A stretch of 64,000 bases of DNA from Macrothele yani (lineage: Eukaryota; Arthropoda; Arachnida; Araneae; Macrothelidae). The notes under the pieces are model-generated. The model saw only the letters and a program-made list of their open reading frames with translations, searched no databases and was not told where the DNA came from. The translations under genes and the position numbers were made by a program. Positions 41,190 to 50,908 of the stretch are shown in pieces. The number at the start of each line of letters is the position of its first letter. Position 1 is the stretch's first letter. The stretch is taken from contig CM077005.1 of the NCBI GenBank assembly GCA_039090855.1, positions 76,814,607 through 76,878,606 on the forward strand. Direction: 5' to 3'.

Positions 41190-42165
41190 ATCCACAGTTA
41201 CCAATACCAATACCACTGTCATTTCAGCGATTTCACTCTGGTTATGATGTCATCCACTCCTGTCATTTTTCTTATCCACAAGTTCCTCTTCTTATCTTTC
41301 CTAGTAGCACCAAGCATGCATCTCTCCATGCCGCTTTGAGTGGTCTGCAGTCTTTGTACGTCGTTTTTAGTTAAGGTCCATGTCTCTGCTCTATACGTAA
41401 GCACTGGCCGGATGCATTGATTAAACACTTTTCTTTTGAGACATAATGGCATACTGCTCTTAAAAATTGTACTGTTTCTTCTAAAAGCTCTCCATCCAAG
41501 TTTTATGCGCCGATTAGTTTCTTCATCAATGTGACCCTCACTTGATATCTGCTGCCCAGGATAAATGTAAGAATCGGTTGTCTCAAGCTTTTCTCCATCA
41601 ATCGATAAAACTTCGTTTCTTGTAAAAGCATTGTACATCACTTTTGTCTTCTAAAAGTTCATTTTTAATCCCACGTCTTTACTCTTGTCAGCAAGTTCTT
41701 AGATTATAATCTGCAGCTCTGAAGGAGTAGTTGTAAAGATGACTACGTCATCAGCAAAACGAAGGTGAGTTAAGTAATCTACATTAACCTGTATCCTATT
41801 GTTTTCCCAGTTCAATGATTGACAGACATTTTGCAATGTGGCGTTAAAGAAATTGGGAGATATGGTGTCACCTTGTCTCACTCCCTTTCCAATTCTTATT
41901 TGTGCTGTATCCTCAAATATCCGAACCTTTGCACTTACATTTTCATAGATGTTATTAATAATCCTAATGTATGCATCTTCAATACCACCGGACTTCAAAG
42001 CCATTGTTACTGCTGATGGTTTCACGGAATCGAAGGGCTTTTCATAGTCAATAAAAGCCATGTATAATGGGAGTTGATATTCTCTAGTTCTTTCAATTAG
42101 TTGTCTCAGTACATGGATATGATCTATAGTGCTCTAATCACTCAGTATGTATATATAAATAAGAT
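41190..42165 (-). mobile_element. RTE-clade LINE, copy 2 (RT fragment)
   Basis: Colinear with 59.6-60.5 kb on the minus strand. Both ends are lost: the 5' end at about 42165 just before the fingers domain, and the 3' end before the GATGAT-tailed terminus. No target duplication found. Confidence 0.85.
41219..42130 (-). pseudogene. RTE reverse transcriptase (palm and thumb), decayed
   Basis: Frame is constant over the two open parts (42061-41699 and 41641-41219): FIDYEKPFDSVKPSAV, IGKGVRQGDTISPNFFNATL, LRFADDVVIFTTTPSEL (FADD intact), then stops in the KELADKSKDVGLK region, YNAFTRNEVLSIDGEKLE, YPGQQISSEGHIDEE, LCLKRKVFNQCIRPVLTY, and TWTLTKNDVQRLQ. Few stops, so it is a moderately young copy. 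Ala of EKAFD is Pro in this copy. Confidence 0.88.
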
Positions 42166-42929
42166 CAGGGGCCCTGAAAAATGTTACGGCCCAGGGCCCC
42201 CAGCAGCGTTAAGACGGCACTTCTTGTGAGTACAAGGGGAAAAAATCGTTCTTCAAGCCAGAAAATGTATTGCGAATCATTTTTTAAAATTTATTTGAGA
42301 AATGTAAGCAGGCTGAGAGTAGTACATATCCTAAATGAAAAACTTAAGTTAATGGGCATGTGAAATTCACTACATTCAGTAAAGAAAATGAAAACGGGAA
42401 ACATGGTAAACTGTAACAAACACTCATATTATGGAGGGAACAAATAAATGCAAAACCAGGCGTTATTAAAGGAGAAATTATTTGGGAAAAACTCAGCAAT
42501 TTGAAGAACAGACGGAAATTTAATATTTTTCATATATCAGTGGATGACAAATTTTAAATTATTATTATTATCATTCACCATTGTGGACGATATCTATCGG
42601 GACAGAATTACGCACCCCTGTCAACATATTCGGGAAACTAATGTTCTTTCTTGTTTCTCTAAATTTCCGTTGAAATAGGAAACAAGACAGATTGCCCAAA
42701 ATTTTCGAATGTAATTTCTTTGGAAATTTTTCCGACGGGAATTAAATTTATCAACGTTTTTCAAAGTCATTGGAACCGATTATTAAAAAACATTAATCGG
42801 ATTTCTACAATCGATAAAACATCCAGTAATATAAATAGCTACTTACTTCCACATACGGCTAAAAAGTATGTTACGAAAATTAACAAATGGCGCACAAATA
42901 ATTCCTCGTACTAAAAAAAAGGTGTGAGA
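42166..42929. other. Unassigned AT-rich DNA
   Basis: No recognised gene. An open frame at 42720-42914 (plus) is Asn/Lys/Ile-rich as expected from AT-rich DNA. Confidence 0.45.
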
Positions 42930-44580
42930 GACAAAGAGATTTTCAAATCGAACAGTGAAAGGAAGAAATATAGAATGAAACATGATATAAATCTACGCCT
43001 TCTAGCGGAAGAATGGTGCATAATTGAAAAGTTGAAAACTGGAATTGGAAAGTTGAAAATAAGCGAAAAATATTCTTCATGCAAAAAGCTATGCTAAAGA
43101 AACGAAGCTTTTCAAATGTGTCTCCCGGGAGCAGAGATAGGGAGAAAATGGTTTTGTCCTTTACGCCCCCTAGCGGGAAACATATGCATTATTTAAGAGA
43201 AATGGCTTGCAGTAAAAAAATCAATAGGGTTCTTAGAACCGGAGATACAGCTGCGAAAAGAACAGAAGTACACAAACACCACATAACGACAAAACTGTGA
43301 AATGCCAAACTCTTCAACCACAAACCTAAAGTATTCCGTAAGGTAAATGTTATTCGGTGCTGAAAGAATTTTTAAATCGCAGATTTAGAAGCAGAAATAT
43401 TAACAAAAAAAGAAACAGATTAAACATTTGCGACCCCTAGTGGAGAAATTGTGCATCGTTTTGGAAAGAGAATACATGCAAAAGGTTAGTAGTATCTGAA
43501 GGAAAAATAATTTTTTCAGTCAGGTTTTCAGTCCTGCAGATATTGACGTAAACGGAAACCTGAACTTACGAAGTCTGAAGGCACAAAGACTGAGTAAGTT
43601 CACGATTCCATTAAGAAGATTTTTCTGCGTATGTTCATGTTGTATATTAAGAAGATTTTGAAATTATATCAGAAACATTTCGCGCTGAAAACGCTTTACG
43701 ACAAAGAAAGAATTTTTCAAATCGGGGTCTTAGAATCAGTGATATCGACAAAAATATGACATTCGTCTAGGCTCCCTGGCAAAAACAAATTGCATTAAGA
43801 AGAAGTCATTATGAAAAGATTTTCCCAGCTGAGAATTATCTGTCCACAAACAATTTTTTCAATCAATTTTTTTGAAGTTTAGGTTTTGCTGCAAATACAT
43901 CAAAAACGGAAATAAACTTTTACGCCCCATGTGGCCAAACCATTCTTTATCAAGAACAAATAAATTATAAGTAAAACATTTCCCATCTGGAGCTGTATCC
44001 GAGAAATAATTTTTCAAATCGGAGTTTTAGAAGCAGAAATACCGGGGAAAACGCAATTTACCATTATGTCCCCTACCGAAGAAAAATCTATGCGTTACTT
44101 GAAAAATTTGAATCTATATGAGAAGCACTTCGCACCAGAAACGTTCTCCAAAAAAAAAAAAAAAAAGTCAGACACTTATAAGTAGATATATATCAACAAA
44201 AATAAGAATAAGTTATTCATCTACGCATTCTGGTTGAAAAAGATATTCATTATTTTAAGAAGAAAGTAATATAAAAAGGTTTTCCGGGGTGAGCGGTACG
44301 GTATCGGTTCACTAAAGAATTTTTTCAGTCGAGTTTTCATAAGCTCTGATTTTGCTGCAAATATATCAGAAGCAGAAAAAATACACTTACGCCACCTGGT
44401 GGCCAAACTGTTCTTTGCGAAATATTAGGAATTGTGCGCAAAACATTTTCCATCGTGAGCTGTATCTGATGCAAGGAGAATTTTCAAATCAAACTTTTAA
44501 AAGCAGAGATATGGGAGAAAACGCAATTTACATTTACGCCCCCTAGCAGAAAATCGATGCGTTACTTGATAAAGAATCTT
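42930..44580 (+). repeat. Cryptic array of diverged ~155-bp units
   Basis: Two word groups alternate through the region: TTTTCAAATCG-AGTTTTAGAAGCAGAAATA-GGGAAAACG, then TTACGCCCCCTAGCGG-AAA-TGCATTA. CGCC-CTAG anchors fall near 42997, 43168, 43433, 43770, 43926, 44072, 44225, 44394 and 44538, mostly 145-170 bp apart. Units are very diverged but orientation is constant, so it looks like an old satellite or serial duplication. No coding content. Confidence 0.65.
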
Positions 44581-44944
44581 GTTTACTCTAATCCCTAATT
44601 ATTAATGATTCTCGGTTTAGGCACAAGTACCAGTGCACACTCTTCAGGTTTAATTTTGCTGTTTTTTGTCGCACCACGAACTGCTCACTTAGGTAATTCA
44701 TTATTCAACTATTGTTTCGTTTGAGCTGTGGAAAGAACGTCTTCTACTTTCTTTCAAATGAAAAATTACCACTCAGGATGTATATTTACTATTCGTGTGA
44801 TTCAATATTTTTTAATATTGATGTTTCGACGAAATGGACATCATGGTACTATTTCTTTTTAGCAGAGAAAACAGAAATTAGGGAGAAATTATTTTGTTTC
44901 TTTGATTTCTATGTTTCTTTTTCAAAATGGAAACAGTACCATCA
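44581..44944. other. Unassigned DNA
   Basis: No gene recognised; the open frame at 44712-45011 (plus) is Phe/Tyr/Ser-rich from T-rich DNA and crosses into the SINE. Confidence 0.4.
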
Positions 44945-45140
44945 GGTGCTTTTTTTTTTTCAGAGTTTAGCTACCCTTAGAGCTCGATGCTGTAGTTTAT
45001 CCATAATTTAGGGCCACTGGCTGCAGAGAAGGAACTGGGTCAGCAGGAAAGCACACCACACATGCCACATCCGGGGACTGGCTTACTCAGACGAATGGCT
45101 AGAGGCCAGCACCTCAGACCATTCGGCCACCAAGCAGTCA
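44945..45140 (-). mobile_element. tRNA-derived SINE, copy 3, diverged
   Basis: Minus strand head CTTGGTGGCCGAATGGTCTG and AGGTGCTGGCCTCTAGCCAT align with copies 1 and 2; the B box is degraded. The A-tail is the T-run at 44951-44960. Older than the copy at 39.2 kb. Confidence 0.75.
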
Positions 45141-45420
45141 AGTATACTTTCATCGACGCTATATGGCGATTGAGGCGGTGATATTTGGAATTCTTTGGAT
45201 GAAGATCAGTAGGTATTGCATTTGCGAAATGTATTCTATTAGCAAATTTTCTACCTCGTTGAACGGTTCCGCCATATGTCACCTAAAAAATACATGAAAA
45301 GTAACAGACCAAAGTGAAAGAAAAATCGCAATAGAGAGAAGAATATCCAAGGCAAAAGAAGCTGGATAAATTTAAAGGAATATCCAAATGATTGGGCTTT
45401 CGACCAATAAAACGAGAAGA
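45141..45420. other. Unassigned spacer
   Basis: Short spacer between the SINE and Tc1-E; nothing recognised. Confidence 0.4.
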
Positions 45421-45422
45421 TA

Positions 45423-46624
45423 CACTATCTACCAACAAGTAGTTGGACACCTGTGATAGCAAAGGAAAACGAAGTTTATTCACCTTCAATAGTTGGTGGA
45501 GCCTCCACGAGCGGCGATTACAGCTGTGACCCTCTGGGGCATACTCTCAACCAGGCGTTGTACGACGGCTAGTGGTATTTTCTTCCACTCGGCTTGGAGA
45601 AGACAGGTCAGTTCCTTCATCGATTTCGGACGGTGGGGGCACCCCTTAAGTCGACGCTCCAACTCGTCCCAGAGGTACTCGACAGGGTTAAGGTCCGCGC
45701 TCTGCGCAGACCAGTCTATTCGATTAACCCCATTGTCACCATACCAAGCCATGGTGGACCTCGCAACATGACAGGTGGCATTGTCATGCTGAAAGTAACA
45801 TGGGTCCACCCCGTAAAACTGCCACAACGTAGAAAGCGCATGGTCATCCAAAATGGTGCAGTAGGTCTCGGCGTTGAGTCTACCAGGAATTGCCATACGA
45901 GGAGAAATACCCCCATAGCATAATTCCACCGCCGCTGAACTTCACAGTTGGCACAATACATTCCGGCAGGAGGCGTTCTCCAGGCAGACGCCAAACCCAG
46001 ACCCTGCCATCCGAACGGTAGATTGTGATCCTTGATTCGTCGTTCCAGAGAACCTGTTTCCACTGTTCAACGGTTAACTGTCCAAGTTCTCTGCACCACG
46101 TTAGCCGAGCAGCGCTATTGAACTTGGTGATCAAAGGCTTGTGGGGCGCAGCACGTCCATGATAACAGAGCAGATGGGCTTCCTTACGGAGGGTATTCAT
46201 CGAAAGAACACTCCCGGATGCCTGTTGAAACTCTTCGCGGATGTAGCCCATCGATTTGGTGCGGTTCTTCCGAATTTCTCTGGCCAGCACCCGTCGGTCT
46301 CTAACTCAAAGTTTTGTGGCTCTGCCGGGTCGGGGCACATTCCGACAGTCACCTCTAGTCTTCCACTTGCCAATCACGTAGGCCACTGTCGATTTTGGGT
46401 ACTTCAACTCGCTGGATATGTCACGTGTGGATCGGCCATTTCTGTGATACCCGACGATTACACCTTTCTCGAGATCAGAAAGCTCCGAACTGCGAGGCAT
46501 CCTGCATGCGACTGGTTGCGTTGTTGTTTCCCACACGATATTTAACGGCGGCGGCCGTGACGTGTACCAGGACCGCAGATATCGTCGATTGTAGGGGTGT
46601 CCAATTACTAGTTGGTAGATAGTG
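45423..46624 (-). mobile_element. Tc1-like transposon, family E
   Basis: Inverted repeats CACTATCTACCAACAAGTAG and its complement ACTAGTTGGTAGATAGTG, flanked by TA (45421-45422 and 46625-46626). 1.2 kb, one copy in the window, minus orientation. Confidence 0.92.
45486..46500 (-). pseudogene. Tc1 transposase pseudogene (family E, DD34E)
   Basis: ATG at 46500: MPRSSELSDLEKGVIVGYHR, then HTH with STRDISSELKYPKSTVAYVI and a GRATKL stop near 46306; the same frame resumes with [29 protein letters not shown] second [23 protein letters not shown] and [14 protein letters not shown]; a one-base shift near 45.9 kb leads to [24 protein letters not shown] and SADLNPVEYLWDELERRLKG. All three catalytic residues survive (34 residues between the last two). 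One stop plus one frameshift inactivate it. Confidence 0.9.
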
Positions 46625-46789
46625 TATATTGTAAAGCAATTTTCTTTCCATCCGCTGTAGTCGAAAAGGAAGACACGTTTGTAAACACTGAGAATCTGCT
46701 TATTACTTCCAATTAAACCTTTGTGCTCTGGTGAAACCTACAGACGAGATACAGAATGCTGTTTCCGAAATAACCATATTGTACATATA

Positions 46790-48214
46790 CCCTGACGGAA
46801 AAAAATCCCAACACCAAGAAGGGTTTGTATTAGATCAACGACAGTTGGTAGGCGGTGAGAGTACATCTGTAAAATGACGTCTACGCAAATTTCGCGCTCG
46901 GCGCATACGTGTGGCGCTAGTAGCGCCCCTCGGAACATGCAAAGCAGGTTTGCTGTAAATACGCGCTGTAACGTTCGTGAGCGTTAGTAATCGTTGAGAT
47001 TCGACGTAGGGTGTTGATGTTAGTCAAGAATGCCTTTAAGAAGACGAAGAAGCCATTATCAACAGCTCACGGAGTTTGAACGAGGTCGTGTAATAGGGTT
47101 ACGAAAAGGTGGATTTCCTTTCCGCAATATTGCAGAACGACTTGGCAGGAATGTAGCCACTGTGCATGATTGTTGGCAGCGGTGGTCAAGGGAAGGTACT
47201 GCCTCAAGAAGACCGGGTTCCGGCCTGCCACGTGGCACTACTGAGAGGGAAGACCGCCGTGTACGGCGTATGGCCGTGACGCATCGTACCGCATCTGCGG
47301 CAGCAATTCGAGCTGCAGTTGCCACCACAGTGACACAACGAACTGTTACAAATCGGTTACTTGAAGGACAGCTCCGAGCCAGACGCCCTGTAGCGTGCAT
47401 TCTACTTACTCCAAACCACTGCCGTTTGCGACGTCAGTGGTGTCAAGCTAGAGCTCATTGGAGGACGGAGTGGAGATCTGTTGTGTTTTCTGATGAAAGC
47501 CGGTTCTGCCTGGGTGCCAGTGATGGCCGTGTGTTGGTTAGAAGGAGGCCAGGTGAGCGCCTGCAACCAACCTGTCTGCGGCCGAGACACACTGGACCTA
47601 CACCTGGAGTTATGGTGTGGGGAGCAATTTCCTATGACAGCAGGAGCACTCTCGTGGTTACCCTACGCACCCTGACGGCACAGTTGTACGTCGGTCAGGT
47701 GGTTCAACCTGTTGTGCTGCCATTCATGAACAGCATTCCAGGGGATGTTTTCCAACAGGATAACGCTCGCCCGCATACCGCTGTTTTAACCCAACATGCT
47801 CTACAGCGTGTCGACATGTTGCCGTGACCTGCTAGATCACCAGATCTTTCATCAATCGAGCACGTATGGGACATCATTAGACGACAACTCCAGCGTCACC
47901 CCCAACCAGCAGTAACCGTCCCTGTATTGACCGACCAAGTGCAACAGGCATGGAACTCCATCCCACAAACTGACATCCAGCACCTGCACGACACAATGCA
48001 TGAACGTTTGCGTGCTTGCATTCAACATTCTGGCGGTTACACTGGCTATTAATGTACCAGCATTTCACATTTAAAATGGCTCTTCTCGCGCTTACAACAA
48101 GCTGTGATTTTGAAACCTTAATCGATTAAATATGTTACCTATACAAATGTATTGCCGCCATTTCATTCCTCTACAACTATTTTTTCGTGGTGTTGGGATT
48201 TTTTTCCATCAGTG
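46790..48214 (+). mobile_element. Tc1-like transposon, family A, copy 2
   Basis: Ends CCCTGACGGAAAAAAATCCC and GGATTTTTTTCCATCAGTG with TA on both sides (46788-46789, 48215-48216). 1.43 kb; almost identical to copy 1 along its length. Confidence 0.95.
47030..48052 (+). pseudogene. Tc1-like transposase, one stop (family A, copy 2)
   Basis: ATG 47030 to TAA 48052, 341 codons, one in-frame TGA at 47825-47827 (TGG, Trp, in copy 1, just before PARSPDLS). FSDESRF, VFQQDNARPHTA and IEHVWD are intact; the second-to-third spacing is 32. SPDLSPI is SPDLSSI. Copies 1 and 2 have their stops at different sites, so each shows the sense codon at the other's lesion. Confidence 0.92.
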
Positions 48215-48299
48215 TATGAATCACAAATAACTTTGGTAATACACTTGTTACTCACAAAACTACAGCGTAAGCCACATCAGTTTAAATATTCAGAACCAG

Positions 48300-48545
48300 C
48301 TGTCTCACGACTTCTTCTTCTTCTTCGCCTGTTGACACCCACTGCAGGTTATAGGTTTTCCCCAGTCTTTTCCAACTTTCTCGATTCTAGCGTCAGTCCA
48401 CCATTTAGCACCTCTAAATTTCTGATCATCTCTACATCTTATTTTCTGGAGCCCTTTTCGTTTCCTTCTATCTCTCGGTTGCCATTCTGTTATTAATCTT
48501 GTCCATCTTTCAGTTTTCCAACATGTCTAGCCCATCTCCACTTTG
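48300..48545 (-). mobile_element. LINE 3'-end fragment, RTE-like, second family
   Basis: Minus strand: MLENWKTDKINNRMATER-type, i.e. WTRLITEWQPRD-RRK, then RCRDD-KFRGAKWWTDA and VGKDWGKPIT, a C-terminal RTE layout (WxxRxxxWxPR...RW.DDI) different from the GATGAT-tailed family. A TTCTTCTTCTTCTT run on plus is its A/G-rich tail. Confidence 0.6.
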
Positions 48546-48689
48546 ATTCTTTTATTATTTTTATAATATCTGTTATTCCAGTTCTTTCTCTTATAATTTT
48601 ATTTTTCCCTCTATTTCTTCTTATTATTCCTAACATTCAGAAACTGCTCTACCACATGCTGCCCGGAATGCCCAAGACCTCTCCGTGCA

Positions 48690-48950
48690 CAGCAGATACC
48701 GCTTCTTCCCTGGCCTGTACATTCGTCGGATATGTCCCCGATCAAACATGTCTGTGACATGGCAGCTAAACGACTGGCCCGTCAAGCGCCTCTGTCAGTC
48801 ACCACAAAGGAATTCTGATCTTACAGAGAAGCAGTCTGGCAAGCTCTTCCCTAGGACGATATAAAAAAAAACCTTCCATTCGATGCCGCACCGCATAGAG
48901 GCTGTTATTATTGCTCCACTTGGCTTCACATGACACTGAGTTTTGAAGCA
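48690..48950 (+). pseudogene. Tc1-like transposase C-terminal fragment (family C-like)
   Basis: Forward reading: FPWPVHSSDMSPIKHVCDMA, AAKRLARQAPLS, a stop, YREAVWQALP, then RCRTA-EAVI. It aligns with the end of family C transposases (SPDMSAIGHIWS, GNRVAGQAPP). Catalytic Glu is Lys (PIKHV). Only the last quarter survives. Confidence 0.65.
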
Positions 48951-49514
48951 AAAAAAAATTTTATAGCACTACAAATCTAATCAATTTTCTTCAGTTACAT
49001 GAGGAACCTGTGATATAAATTTCGTTTGAAGAGCGCGATGATTTTCTTGGTGATGCAGTTTTCATAAGTAATAGACATTGAACATAGACTATTATCAAGT
49101 TGCTTTCTGAGATGCCTTAAACGAACAACATTGTCTGGGCATATACTAATCAACGGAGCATACAGCACTCAGCTTAGCAATCGAAGGGCACAGAGAGCGT
49201 GGAATATTGTGAGATCAAAAAACAAGTGCTTCTAAAATACAGTGTTCCGAAAAAAGTTCTATCAAAAACAAGTGATCTGGCAAAAAACAGTGGGAGTGAT
49301 ACGCATACTCAAAACAGCATCTCACATCTTTTCCTTGAGCGTACGCCATTAACTTCAGACTTTTTGCCAGGATTGTCAAATTCAAATGCATCGGACAGGA
49401 ATCAGTGGTGTTAAGTTGAGAAAAATCTCTAAACAGAAGAAACCAAAGTTTTAACTAGAAAGGAAGGTTAAAGTAGAATATACCTTACATAAGTCACAAC
49501 CTGCATTTGTAATG
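48951..49514. other. Unassigned DNA with a weak open frame
   Basis: No recognised gene. A forward frame open from about 49178 to TAA at 49414 reads LLKYSVPKKVLSKTSDLAK and LERTPLTSDFLPGLSNSN; it is more protein-like than most short frames here, but I know no homologue. Confidence 0.35.
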
Positions 49515-49516
49515 TA

Positions 49517-50629
49517 CACTATATTGACAAAAGTCACCGAACACCCCTTCAAAAGCAAATGAATGGGCTGCGTTGTTCAGATGCGCAGTACAGCTGTAAA
49601 CGATATGAAAACAAGCCTGCAACTGACTGCGATCCTACCGCACTGTGAGGTTGAGTGAAAATGTCGCGCCGGGAGAAAACTGACTTTAAGAAAGTAAAGA
49701 TTGTTGAGTGTTATATTAGTGGGTTGTCCACAAGAGAAACCGAGAGGCGCTTAAACATACCCAAGTCAACTGCTTTGGATGTACTAAATAAGTGGAAGAC
49801 ACATGGCATGCCTGAAACAGCAAAATGTACGGGCAGACCAAAGAAAATCAGTGATAGAGGACGTCGAAGCCTCAGGAGAGTCGTTACAGCTAATCGACGG
49901 AGTACTGCACAAGACCTCAGTGTAAAGTAGAGTAAAAATTCTGGAACTTCTGTATGTACACGTACCATTCGCAGAGAACTTCATTCCATGGGTTACCGTG
50001 GTCGTACAGCTGCTCATAAACCTTTCATCTCCACTCGGAATGCTACTCGTCGTTTAGCATGGCATAAAGAACATTATTATTATCAATGGAAACGGGTCAT
50101 ATGAACAATCAGTCTGATGGCCGTGTGTGGGTATAGCGACAGCCGGGGGAACGCTATTTACCACAGTGTACTGTTCCTATGGTCAAGTTTGGAGCTGGCA
50201 GTGTACTCGTGTCGGGGTGTTTTTCGTGGAATGGTCCCGCCCCATCGGTTATCCGGACAAACCTGTTAACCAGCACGTCTACATCGATATTCTCTACAAT
50301 TATGCCCTACCAACAGTGTGGTAATAGTAATGAGCAGAGCCTTGTTGGCACCAACAGAATAATGCACCGAGCCATAAAGCAAGGACTATTACTGCGTGGC
50401 TTGACGATAATTCCGTATCGTGTGTGGACTGGCCAGCACAGATCCCTGATCGTAATCCCATAGAGCACCTATGGGATGAATTAGAGCGCCGCATAAGAAG
50501 TTTGGAACCAAGGCCTACTGCTAAGCAACAGTTAGCGGCAGCATTATGTACTGAATGGAAGCGCGATGTTCCAAAACCTTGTCGAAAGCAGGTCTCGGGG
50601 GTCAGTGATTTCATTAAGGCCAAAGCTGG
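49517..50629 (+). mobile_element. Tc1 family D, copy 2, left part (split by LINE)
   Basis: Left end CACTATATTGACAAAAGTCA after TA at 49515-49516. Colinear with copy 1 until AGGCCAAAGCTGG (50617-50629), where the minus-strand LINE begins. The right end of the same element is at 56664-56756. Confidence 0.9.
49661..50629 (+). pseudogene. Tc1 transposase pseudogene (family D, copy 2)
   Basis: ATG 49661: MSRREKTDFKKVKIVECYIS, RETERRLNIPKSTALDVLNK, GRPKKISDRGRRSLRRV, open to a TAG at 49928-49930, then RTIRRELHSMGYRGRTAAHK and ATRRLAWHKEHYYYQWKRV. About 24 bp covering the first catalytic block (TDESRY) are deleted at about 50101. Later parts ([12 protein letters not shown] near 50460) are recognisable across several frames. 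Strongly inactivated and finally cut by the LINE. Confidence 0.88.
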
Positions 50630-50908
50630 TTTCAGAATCGCTTTAATGTAACAAAACAGAGGAGACGAGCAGCATGGGATCGTCTTAAAGAAAACAAAAA
50701 GAACAGGAATGATACAGACTGATAAAAGCGATGATTCATTGAATGAGTAATGACAAATTTACGAAGTAATGCAAGCCAAGCAATGCTTGAGGAAGAACAA
50801 AATAATTACAGGCGGGGCACCGCAGTGCGAAAGAATATCAAAAAGTTAAGGCAGAGTCTTAACTCACCGTAAGATGTCACGGCCTTGGTGTAACAGTGAA
50901 ACACGGGG

